Shown here: piece after piece, positions 1 to 4,790 of the stretch
Layout: each line of letters begins with the position of its first letter
Numbering within the stretch: the stretch's first letter is position 1
Assembly: GCA_003648125.1 (NCBI GenBank)
Contig: QMOE01000229.1
Span: 1 to 5,116, forward strand
Origin: Chloroflexota bacterium
GTDB taxonomy: Bacteria; Chloroflexota; Anaerolineae; B4-G1
DNA length: 5,116 nucleotides
Direction of reading: 5' to 3'
Notes under the pieces: model-generated
Database searches by the model: none
Seen by the model: only the letters and a program-made list of their open reading frames with translations
What the model was told of the DNA's origin: nothing
Translations under genes and position numbers: made by a program

Positions 1-165
1 CACCCGCTCCGGCGGGATGTCCAGCATCTCGGCCCAGGCCGCGCCCGACCTGGCCAGCCAACGGCGAGCCGGAGCCGCCAGGTCGGGATCGTCGGCTTGG
101 GCATCCCGCGCAGCGCGAACGAGGATGGCGGCGACGAGTCGGCGATAGGCCAGCGTCTCAGCCAT
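1..165 (-). CDS. Hypothetical protein, C-terminus beyond the window
   Basis: This is an open frame of 55 codons that starts with ATG at 165 and reaches the left edge without a stop, so only the N-terminus is seen. It begins MAETLAYRRLVAAILVRAAR and continues as an Ala/Arg/Leu-rich, probably helical segment with two Trp-centred stretches (RRWLARS, AAWAEMLDIPPERV). The start overlaps the end of the coiled-coil gene by 8 bases (158-165). It has only a weak purine-rich site (CGAGA) ahead of it, so its translation probably depends on coupling to the upstream gene. No catalytic motif is visible and I do not recognise a characterised family. Its place behind a small-terminase-like gene suggests a phage accessory role, but that is inference. 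Codon use matches its neighbours, with GC-rich third positions. Confidence 0.7.
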   Translation of the reverse strand, partial: MAETLAYRRLVAAILVRAARDAQADDPDLAAPARRWLARSGAAWAEMLDIPPERV

Positions 166-592
166 TCTCGATTAGTGCCAGTCCCTCGGTGATCTCCTTG
201 CGCAGCGCAGCGATCCGTTCCCGCGCAATGCGCCGGCGGTCGTCCACAGCCCACTCCTCGTCCTGCGCCCGCTTGAGCGCAGACTTTGCGTCTCGCAATG
301 CACGCTCCGCACCCTTGACAGCCTGCCGCGCCGCCGCCGTTGCTGCGTTCTTTTCGTGAAAAGCAGCTTCGAGGTTGGGCAACTCCGCCTCTAGGCGCTC
401 AAGTTCAGCCTGCTTACCAGCAATCGCTTTTCTGCGTGCTTCGTCGAGTTTCGCTTTCTGCTCGTCGAGCACCTGACGCATCTGAGCCATGATCTCCCGC
501 GCCTCGCTCTCGCCGAGCAGGCCGACGGCTTCCCTGTACTCGCGCTGTAATTCGCGCAACTGTTCGCGCATCTCGTTGATTTGTTCAGTCAT
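158..592 (-). CDS. Coiled-coil protein, 144 aa
   Basis: The product is an almost entirely helical, highly charged protein. Residues 3-70 hold long runs of Glu, Arg, Lys, Gln and Ala with heptad-like Leu/Met/Ile spacing. A break follows near LPNLE (residues 71-75), and a second long helix covers about 76-140. This suggests a helical hairpin or an elongated coiled-coil dimer. There is no signal peptide, membrane segment or enzymatic motif. The ATG start overlaps the stop of the preceding gene as ATGA (589-592), and a GGAGG site lies at 599-603, six bases away, which settles the start. Its own stop overlaps the start of the next gene. Function is unknown. In phage-like blocks such proteins can be scaffolding, tape-like or recombination accessory factors, but nothing here distinguishes these. 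Confidence 0.85.
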   Translation of the reverse strand: MTEQINEMREQLRELQREYREAVGLLGESEAREIMAQMRQVLDEQKAKLDEARRKAIAGKQAELERLEAELPNLEAAFHEKNAATAAARQAVKGAERALRDAKSALKRAQDEEWAVDDRRRIARERIAALRKEITEGLALIENG

Positions 593-858
593 TTGTCGCC
601 TCCGTCGCTAAAGTTGAAAAGAATAATGTAGTCGTCGCCCACCACCGGCCGGTCGTTCCACCGCGCCAACCGTTCTTCCTGGCTCAGGCCTTCGGCCTCG
701 CTACCCCGGTCGCCGACGAGGATGAGCGCAAAGCCGGCCGCAGCGCGTTCCTCTTCGCTCATTGCCCGCCATTCCGTTTCCGTGTATATGCTGTCAAAGT
801 GCACTACGTCGCCGCTCTTTCCCTCCAACCTGCTTACTCTGCGTTTTATATCGCTCAT
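589..858 (-). CDS. Small acidic hypothetical protein, 89 aa
   Basis: The frame is open upstream to 954, but the true start is the ATG at 858. It is preceded by an excellent GGAGGAGG ribosome site (866-873) with seven bases of spacing, and it overlaps the stop of the HTH gene as ATGA. The product begins MSDIKRRVSRLEGKSG, a short basic, coiled-coil-like N-terminus (RRVSRLE). It continues with an acidic body containing an EWRAMSEEERAAAG helix, a hydrophobic strand-like FALILVGD, a second helix (GLSQEERLARWNDRP) and a final DDYIILFNFSDGG strand. It resembles the small proteins that often sit beside terminase-small-subunit-like genes in phage-type elements, but I know no function for it. The stop overlaps the next start, so translation is coupled on both sides. 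Confidence 0.8.
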   Translation of the reverse strand: MSDIKRRVSRLEGKSGDVVHFDSIYTETEWRAMSEEERAAAGFALILVGDRGSEAEGLSQEERLARWNDRPVVGDDYIILFNFSDGGDK

Positions 859-1223
859 TGTGTCGCCTCCTCCAATTTGCTCACTCTCTCGGCCAAATCC
901 GCCAGCTCTACACTCTGCCGCATCTGCGACAACCAGCCCAGCGCAGCGCGGCACTTCACAGCACTGCTCGCATCCGGATCGTGCAACAAGTTGCGCAGCG
1001 TTGCAACAGCCTCGCTACTTAGACCGACCAGCGCTGCCGTCACTGACTGTATGATCGCGTCCTGGCGCTTGCGCAATTCTGTCTTAAACCGGTCATCCGC
1101 CAGATAGTTGTACAACGTTCTCTCGCTCAAACCGCACCGCGCCGCCGCAGCCGCGATCGTCGGCGACGTCAACAGTGCTGCCAGTGCTTTCTTTTGATTT
1201 CCGCTTAGTTCAGATCTTTGCAT
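855..1223 (-). CDS. HTH protein resembling phage terminase small subunit (phBC6A51-type)
   Basis: A 122-residue protein. An N-terminal helix-turn-helix spans about residues 11-45: NQKKALAALLTSPTIAAAAA, a turn at RCGLSE, then the recognition helix RTLYNYLADD. A basic helix follows (KTELRKRQDAII), then a helical body containing a DPDASSAVKCRAALGWL segment, and a short C-terminal coiled coil (ELADLAERVSKLEEATQ). This layout matches the small HTH proteins annotated as phBC6A51-family or terminase-small-subunit-like, which bind DNA and, in phages, recognise packaging sites. They can also be transcriptional regulators or transposase-like HTH proteins, so packaging is an inference. The ATG at 1223 has GGGGTGA upstream at about seven bases. 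The stop overlaps the next gene as ATGA. A large terminase subunit would be expected beyond the left edge if the packaging reading is right. Confidence 0.82.
   Translation of the reverse strand: MQRSELSGNQKKALAALLTSPTIAAAAARCGLSERTLYNYLADDRFKTELRKRQDAIIQSVTAALVGLSSEAVATLRNLLHDPDASSAVKCRAALGWLSQMRQSVELADLAERVSKLEEATQ
866..873 (-). promoter_or_regulatory. Ribosome binding site that decides the 89-aa start
   Basis: GGAGGAGG lies seven bases before the ATG at 858. It shows that this ATG, not the in-frame one at 954, is the start: the extra 32 codons of the longer frame lie inside the HTH gene and have no such site. Confidence 0.82.
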
Positions 1224-1260
1224 AAATTTTCACCCCTCTCGCGTTTTTGCGCCATCAGCG

Positions 1261-1632
1261 TCAAGCCATCCACATCTCAGTCTCCAGCAGTTCCGCCTCC
1301 ACCGCGTCCCACCGCGCCAGCAGCCGTTCGGCCTCGGCATCCGAGCAACCGGTAGCCGCCGCCAGCACCTCCAACCCCCGCTCCAGGCGAGCCTCCAGTC
1401 TGCGTTGCCTCTCCCCCAGTGCCAGGGCCACCGCCCAGGTCAATTCCTCGCGGGTGTAGGTGGCGACGATGCGCCCGTCCCGTTGCTCCCACCGGCCCGT
1501 AGGGACGGCTATCTTGGTGTCGGCGGGTAGGGAGAGGGTGATGGTCTGCCAGAGCGGGGCTGGGGCGGGAGCAGAGATGTCCCCCATCTCACGCCGATGT
1601 CGCGCTTTCAGTTCTGTCAATGTCGGCGTCAT
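1261..1632 (-). CDS. Hypothetical protein, 123 aa
   Basis: I do not recognise a family. The start ATG at 1632 has an AGAGGT ribosome site five bases upstream. The N-terminal 20 residues are basic (LKARHRREMG), followed by a Pro/Ala linker (APAPAPLW). A probable beta region comes next: TITLSLP, then a turn around PTGRWEQRDGR, then IVATYT (residues 30-60). The C-terminal half (about 62-120) is a long charged helix or two helices: REELTWAVALALGERQRRLEARLERGLEVLAA and then SDAEAERLLARWDAVEAELLE. It lies between the repeat array upstream and the terminase-like gene, 37 bases before the latter, on the same strand. A small DNA-associated or regulatory accessory protein would fit. An internal Met at residue 16 is a possible but less well-placed start. 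Reading on the same strand in another frame gives only a Gly-rich shadow. Confidence 0.78.
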   Translation of the reverse strand: MTPTLTELKARHRREMGDISAPAPAPLWQTITLSLPADTKIAVPTGRWEQRDGRIVATYTREELTWAVALALGERQRRLEARLERGLEVLAAATGCSDAEAERLLARWDAVEAELLETEMWMA

Positions 1633-1635
1633 CGC

Positions 1636-1830
1636 TTACCTCTCAAAATGCAAATTGCAGAGCAGGTCACCCAAAAACCCGTCACAGCCGTCAAAGCCGT
1701 CACAACCCGTCAAAGCCGTCACAAACTGGCCCCGAAACCCGTCTCCAGTGACGGGTTGTGACGGGTTGTGACGGGTATGACGGGTATGACGGCTTTTACA
1801 GATACCCGTAGGTTCAAACCGCTTTTCCAT
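1636..1830 (-). CDS. Doubtful 64-codon frame through the repeat array
   Basis: This frame starts with ATG at 1830, overlaps the end of the primase-helicase gene by 17 bases and stops only three bases before the start of the 123-residue gene. A GGAGAG-like site lies about eight bases upstream. These positions suit an operon gene. The product is low complexity (RHTRHTRHNPSQPVTG, later CDGFDGCDGF) because it simply translates the TGACGG repeats. The repeat units are a mixture of 9 and 10 bases, so successive copies fall in different reading phases. That argues for selection on the DNA rather than on a protein. I list it so the stretch is accounted for, but I think it is more likely non-coding. 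Confidence 0.22.
   Translation of the reverse strand: MEKRFEPTGICKSRHTRHTRHNPSQPVTGDGFRGQFVTALTGCDGFDGCDGFLGDLLCNLHFER
1677..1795. repeat. Two opposed blocks of 9-10-bp TGACGG/CCGTCA repeats (candidate origin)
   Basis: Between the primase-helicase stop and the next gene lie about eleven copies of a short unit. The left block, read on the plus strand, has acccgtcac (1677), agccgtcaa (1686), agccgtcac (1695), aacccgtcaa (1704) and agccgtcac (1714), with a further partial copy near 1736. The right block has the reverse complement: gtgacgggtt (1748 and 1758), gtgacgggta (1768), tgacgggta (1778) and tgacggctt (1787). ACTGG at 1725-1729 and CCAGT at 1745-1749 flank the centre, so the two blocks form an imperfect long inverted repeat able to make a cruciform or an RNA hairpin. 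Iteron arrays of this size next to a replication gene are typical of plasmid and phage origins, so an origin or replication-control site is the leading guess. A strong transcript structure separating the two gene groups is the alternative. Confidence 0.85.
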
Positions 1831-4501
1831 CTTCAGCGCTCTCCACGCCGTAGCGAAGCATCACGTCCATCACGCTTTGGGCGCTCACGGGATAAAGGCG
1901 CTTCTTCCCGGTGCGCCGTCGCTGGAAGCCGAACTCTCGTAATCTGTAACCCACCCACTGCGCGCTAATGCCATCACTCTCGTCCAGGAAGTCCGCCATC
2001 GTGTCCCGCACTTCTTTGGGAGTCACCTCGGTACTATTCTCCAGGACGGCTAACTTGTGCAGCGCCAGCAGTAAAGCCAGCCGCCAGTCATCGAGGTTGA
2101 TTTCCTCCGCTTCAGTCGCTTTCCGCTTGGCGTAGTCCTGAATCAGCGCCAGCAGTCCGTTAGCACCGCAATCGTCCAGGTATGCCGCAATCGCCAGGAT
2201 AGGCCGCCATAGTTCGGCCTGGCGGTTGTTCAGCCCGTCTGCCCCCGCGCCAGCCAGATACCGGTCGCGCACGTCCTCAAAGTGTTGCAGTGCAAAACAA
2301 TACAGTCCGTGCCTCGCCCTGGCCCAATCCTCGCTATACTCGGAGACAACCAGGTTGCCTTTGTGACCAGCCGTCCTCAGCATATTGATCAGGATGCAAC
2401 GGCTTTCCAGCACATCCTCCAGCCCTCGAATGCTGGCGATCATCTTGGGCCCGTACACCTCAAACTCGACCACCTGGTGGTCATCGCCTTCGCAGCGGAT
2501 TGCAGGGCTGCCCCGCTTGTAGCCAGCGTTCAGCAGCAACCGCAGGTCAGCGGCAATTGGGTCCTTGGAGTTGCCCAGGCGCTCAGCTTCGTCTATGCCA
2601 AGCATCCCCCGCGTCGCTTGCACCACCCGAAACAGCGATGCGGGCGACATACTGCTGGAGACGCGGGCATTAAAGGCTAACTTTGCAATCACGTCCAGTG
2701 TCTTGGTCTTGCCGCTTCCCTTCGGCCCCATCAACGCCACATAAGGAAATGCCTCAAAAAGCGGATAAAGGTAGGTTCCCATCACCCACAAGGCTAGCAC
2801 GTCGGATGTACCCTCATCCCGGAAGTCTATGTACCGGTCCAGCAGCCGCTCGACCTCCAAGTAGGTCTCGACCGGATCGGGGGCATCGCCCTTCAGGTAG
2901 GCTCGTATGTCTGAATACTTCCAGCGCGTCACGTTCCCCAGGGCAGCCGGCGGGTCGCGTAGAATGACCGTCCGCCCGCCGATGTCCACCATTCGCTCGC
3001 CATCAGCAGGGATTATCTGACGGTCACTGGTCACCAGGTAGGGAAAGTGAGCCAGCCGACCATCTACCTTCTTCGCCAGCAAGGGCACAGTCACGACGGC
3101 TAGATTGTCCAGAAAGTCCAGCGCGGGGGCAATAACAGGGTAATGCCCCTCCAGCACCTCGGCGGGGGCATGCTGGTCGGCCTGGGCTTGCCGCGCTGCC
3201 CTCAGGAAGCGGTCAAAGTCCCGCGCCCGAATCTCCTTCAAAGCCTTAGTCACACGCCCTTTATACCGCGCCAGTGCGATGGGCGGCAGTTGCGCCAGGA
3301 GTGGGAAAAGTGCTTCAACGGCCTTGTCCCGTGCCACGCCCTGGGCTGCCGCCGCATTCTCAATTTGCAGGTCAAGCCAGTAGGGTGCCGCGTCCAACAG
3401 CCCGCGGAAGTCCTCGGCCGTTGCGCCCTGCTGCGCCCAGGCGTTCGTGTCAGCTACACCCTCGGGCAGTGTCACGACGCGCAGAAGCGGCCCCACCGTT
3501 TCGGCCAACCCCGCCACGTCTGTCCTGCCATCGGCGTCGGGGACGACGTAGAGGGTCGCACCGCGCTTGGCGTGTCGCTGTAGTCTGCTGGCCAGGTCAC
3601 CGGTCAGCCCCGAGCCAGCCAGTGCCAGCGCGGGGAAGCCCCAACCGGAGAGGGTCACGGCGTCGGCCTGCCCCTCGACGATGATCACCGTCTCGGACCG
3701 GATGGAGTAAAACGCATTAAGATAAGGACGCCGCTCACCGGCCAAGCCACGGGGCGGATTGTAATGCTCTTTGCCTGCGATGGAACGGCCCGCCAGGTAA
3801 ACGACGCGCCCACCGTTGCGGTGGACGTAGACGATAGCACCGCCAACCCGCCCGGCCCAGTTGTTCAGTGCTTCGGCCACCCGCTGTGCCCGCTCATTGC
3901 CCAAAGCGGGAAGAGGGCCGCCATTGGCGTAACCCAGGCCCTCGGCGCGGATCACTTCGTCTGACCAGGCTCGCCCGCGAGCATAGGCGAGCGCCGCCGG
4001 GGTCTCCTGGAGACGGGATGCGAAGTGTCGGGCGGCCAGGGCAAGCGCGTCTTCGTATTCGCGCTGCTCCTGTGCCGCCTTTTCCTGCTCCGGTGTCCAG
4101 TGCGGTTTGGGGATGCCGACCCGCCACGCCAGTTCGTCCAGCGCGGTGCGGAAGTCCACCCCGTCCCGCTGCATCAGCCAGGTGAAGCAATCGCCGTGCC
4201 AGTCGCAGCCGAAACAGTGAGCGTGGTCAGGATAAACCGCCAGACTGGGATGATGGTCATCGTGCCAGGGGCATTTTACCATCGCGGGTCGCCCATCCAC
4301 ACGGCGGGGCAGGGACCCGACGGTCTCCTCAACAATGGCGGGGAAATCGGTGGCCTCACGCACGCGCTCGACGTAATACCGCCAGGCTTGACACGCCGGC
4401 ATTTGTGAGGTATAGTGAAGATGCTCCACGGCGCTGACACGCGCCGTCCCCGCCGCCAGCAGCGGGCTGGCGGCCTTCTCTTTCTTACGTTTGCCGCTCA
4501 T
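1814..4501 (-). CDS. Primase-helicase fusion (CHC2 zinc finger, TOPRIM, AAA+ helicase)
   Basis: An 895-residue replication protein expected to make primers and unwind DNA at the element's own origin. A CHC2-type zinc finger lies at about residues 75-130, with ligands C77, H80, C96 and C99 (KCPWHDDHHPSL, then HCFGCDWHGDCF). A charged helical linker and a DnaG-like core follow. The TOPRIM domain is at about 268-350, with metal-binding acidic residues E276 and D280 in VEGQAD, a GSGLT turn, and D322/D324 in VVPDADG. Residues 375-540 are a connector I cannot assign. The AAA+/D5-like helicase domain is at about 545-790: Walker A GPKGSGKT (592-599), Walker B GMLGIDEAE with D637/E638, sensor-like KMIASI, and a probable arginine finger in LESRC (R701). 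The C-terminus (about 825-885) looks like a winged helix (VTPKEVRDTMADFLDE, then GYRLREFGF and a basic KKRLYPV strand). All key residues are present, so it is probably active. The start at 4501 has AGGGGGTGA upstream and overlaps the RHH gene by 17 bases. Confidence 0.93.
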   Translation of the reverse strand: MSGKRKKEKAASPLLAAGTARVSAVEHLHYTSQMPACQAWRYYVERVREATDFPAIVEETVGSLPRRVDGRPAMVKCPWHDDHHPSLAVYPDHAHCFGCDWHGDCFTWLMQRDGVDFRTALDELAWRVGIPKPHWTPEQEKAAQEQREYEDALALAARHFASRLQETPAALAYARGRAWSDEVIRAEGLGYANGGPLPALGNERAQRVAEALNNWAGRVGGAIVYVHRNGGRVVYLAGRSIAGKEHYNPPRGLAGERRPYLNAFYSIRSETVIIVEGQADAVTLSGWGFPALALAGSGLTGDLASRLQRHAKRGATLYVVPDADGRTDVAGLAETVGPLLRVVTLPEGVADTNAWAQQGATAEDFRGLLDAAPYWLDLQIENAAAAQGVARDKAVEALFPLLAQLPPIALARYKGRVTKALKEIRARDFDRFLRAARQAQADQHAPAEVLEGHYPVIAPALDFLDNLAVVTVPLLAKKVDGRLAHFPYLVTSDRQIIPADGERMVDIGGRTVILRDPPAALGNVTRWKYSDIRAYLKGDAPDPVETYLEVERLLDRYIDFRDEGTSDVLALWVMGTYLYPLFEAFPYVALMGPKGSGKTKTLDVIAKLAFNARVSSSMSPASLFRVVQATRGMLGIDEAERLGNSKDPIAADLRLLLNAGYKRGSPAIRCEGDDHQVVEFEVYGPKMIASIRGLEDVLESRCILINMLRTAGHKGNLVVSEYSEDWARARHGLYCFALQHFEDVRDRYLAGAGADGLNNRQAELWRPILAIAAYLDDCGANGLLALIQDYAKRKATEAEEINLDDWRLALLLALHKLAVLENSTEVTPKEVRDTMADFLDESDGISAQWVGYRLREFGFQRRRTGKKRLYPVSAQSVMDVMLRYGVESAEDGKAV

Positions 4502-4673
4502 TAGTCACCCCCTGTGAATTGTGGTCGACAGGCGGAAGGAGCCCCCGCCGCTCAAGTTCGCACCGCAGGATGTATCGCAGTTGATCGCGAGGGTCGCGCA
4601 GCTCAACCCTCGCCACTTTGAGCAGTGCTGAGTATTCCGGTTGCTCAAGTGTCACAACAACTCTGTTCACCAT
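4485..4673 (-). CDS. Small ribbon-helix-helix-like protein, 62 aa
   Basis: The predicted order is a short strand (NRVVVTLE, residues 3-10), a helix (PEYSALLKVARVEL) and a second helix (DPRDQLRYILRCELERRG, about 28-45), followed by a disordered tail. Strand-helix-helix in about 45 residues fits the Arc/MetJ-type ribbon-helix-helix fold of dimeric DNA-binding repressors and plasmid copy or partition regulators. The fit is by pattern only. It is the first gene behind the promoter at 4736-4765 and overlaps the primase-helicase start by 17 bases, so the two are surely co-transcribed and probably translationally coupled. An autorepressor that controls primase levels is the natural guess, with the palindrome at 4710-4735 or the repeats at 4751-4790 as possible operators. 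The start is fixed by a perfect AGGAGGT site five bases upstream. Confidence 0.8.
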   Translation of the reverse strand: MVNRVVVTLEQPEYSALLKVARVELRDPRDQLRYILRCELERRGLLPPVDHNSQGVTNERQT

Positions 4674-4678
4674 CGCCT

Positions 4679-4685
4679 ACCTCCT
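4679..4685 (-). promoter_or_regulatory. Strong ribosome binding site (AGGAGGT)
   Basis: A perfect AGGAGGT sits five bases ahead of the ATG at 4673. It fixes the start of the RHH-like gene, which would otherwise be a doubtful small frame, and predicts strong translation of the first cistron. Confidence 0.88.
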
Positions 4686-4702
4686 GCCTTCCATTCCATT
4701 AC

Positions 4703-4735
4703 AAAAAACGGCGGTGTGTCATAGAGCACACCGCC
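4703..4735 (-). terminator. Intrinsic terminator of the rightmost gene; palindrome may double as operator
   Basis: On the minus strand a perfect 9-bp stem, GGCGGTGTG (4727-4735) with CACACCGCC (4710-4718), encloses an 8-base loop. One G-U pair follows, then six T (4703-4708). This is a classic Rho-independent terminator about 50 bases after the stop of the HTH gene at 4784. The A-rich flank upstream (AATAAT) can pair with the T-tract and lengthen the stem. The same palindrome starts directly after the -10 box of the promoter at 4736-4765. A transcript beginning about seven bases past that box would lack most of the first arm and so would escape termination. Confidence 0.8.
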
Positions 4736-4765
4736 ATTATCTCAGATTAAATATCCGGGAGTCAA
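4736..4765 (-). promoter_or_regulatory. Sigma70-type promoter for the RHH/primase operon
   Basis: On the minus strand, TTGACT (4760-4765) and GATAAT (4736-4741) are separated by 18 bases. Each matches the consensus at five of six positions. The predicted start is near 4729, inside the hairpin, and leaves a leader of about 55 bases before the RHH-like gene. It is the only convincing promoter I find in the window and lies in a locally AT-rich patch. The -35 box is embedded in the GGATAT repeats, so it is probably regulated. Confidence 0.65.
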
Positions 4766-4790
4766 TATCCCGAATATCCCTGTTTATCCC
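4751..4790. repeat. Four short direct repeats of ATATCC overlapping the -35 box
   Basis: On the plus strand, atatcc occurs at 4751, 4765 and 4774, with ttatcc at 4784. The last three are followed by cc or cg, giving a core near (A/T)TATCCC. Starts are 14, 9 and 10 bases apart, so several copies face the same side of the helix. The copies at 4751 and 4765 flank and touch the -35 box, and the fourth overlaps the stop of the HTH gene. Operator or small iteron array are the two likely roles. Copies are short and chance cannot be excluded. Confidence 0.5.

Noticed and set aside
589..954. Longer 121-residue version of the 89-residue protein
   Set aside because: The extra 32 codons are inside the HTH gene and lack a ribosome site, whereas the ATG at 858 has GGAGGAGG and an ATGA overlap.
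722..1107. Three overlapping plus-strand open frames
   Set aside because: They lie opposite the 89-residue and HTH genes, have no ribosome sites or recognisable domains, and their composition (Ser/Arg/Pro/Cys-rich) is typical of antisense shadows in GC-rich DNA.
1205..1255. Possible 16-residue leader peptide (starts MAQKRERGE) overlapping the HTH gene start
   Set aside because: No ribosome site precedes its ATG, and the purine-rich run inside it is explained as the ribosome site of the HTH gene.
1677..1795. CRISPR array
   Set aside because: Units are only 9-10 bp, contiguous without spacers, and occur in both orientations; no cas-like gene is present.
3894..4190. 98-codon minus-strand frame within the primase-helicase gene
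   Set aside because: It is an alternative frame of the zinc-finger/TOPRIM linker coding region, Gly/Arg-rich, with no start signal.
2282..4408. Several plus-strand open frames of 66-146 codons opposite the primase-helicase gene
   Set aside because: The minus-strand frame shows unbroken zinc-finger, TOPRIM and AAA+ motifs throughout, so these are shadows.
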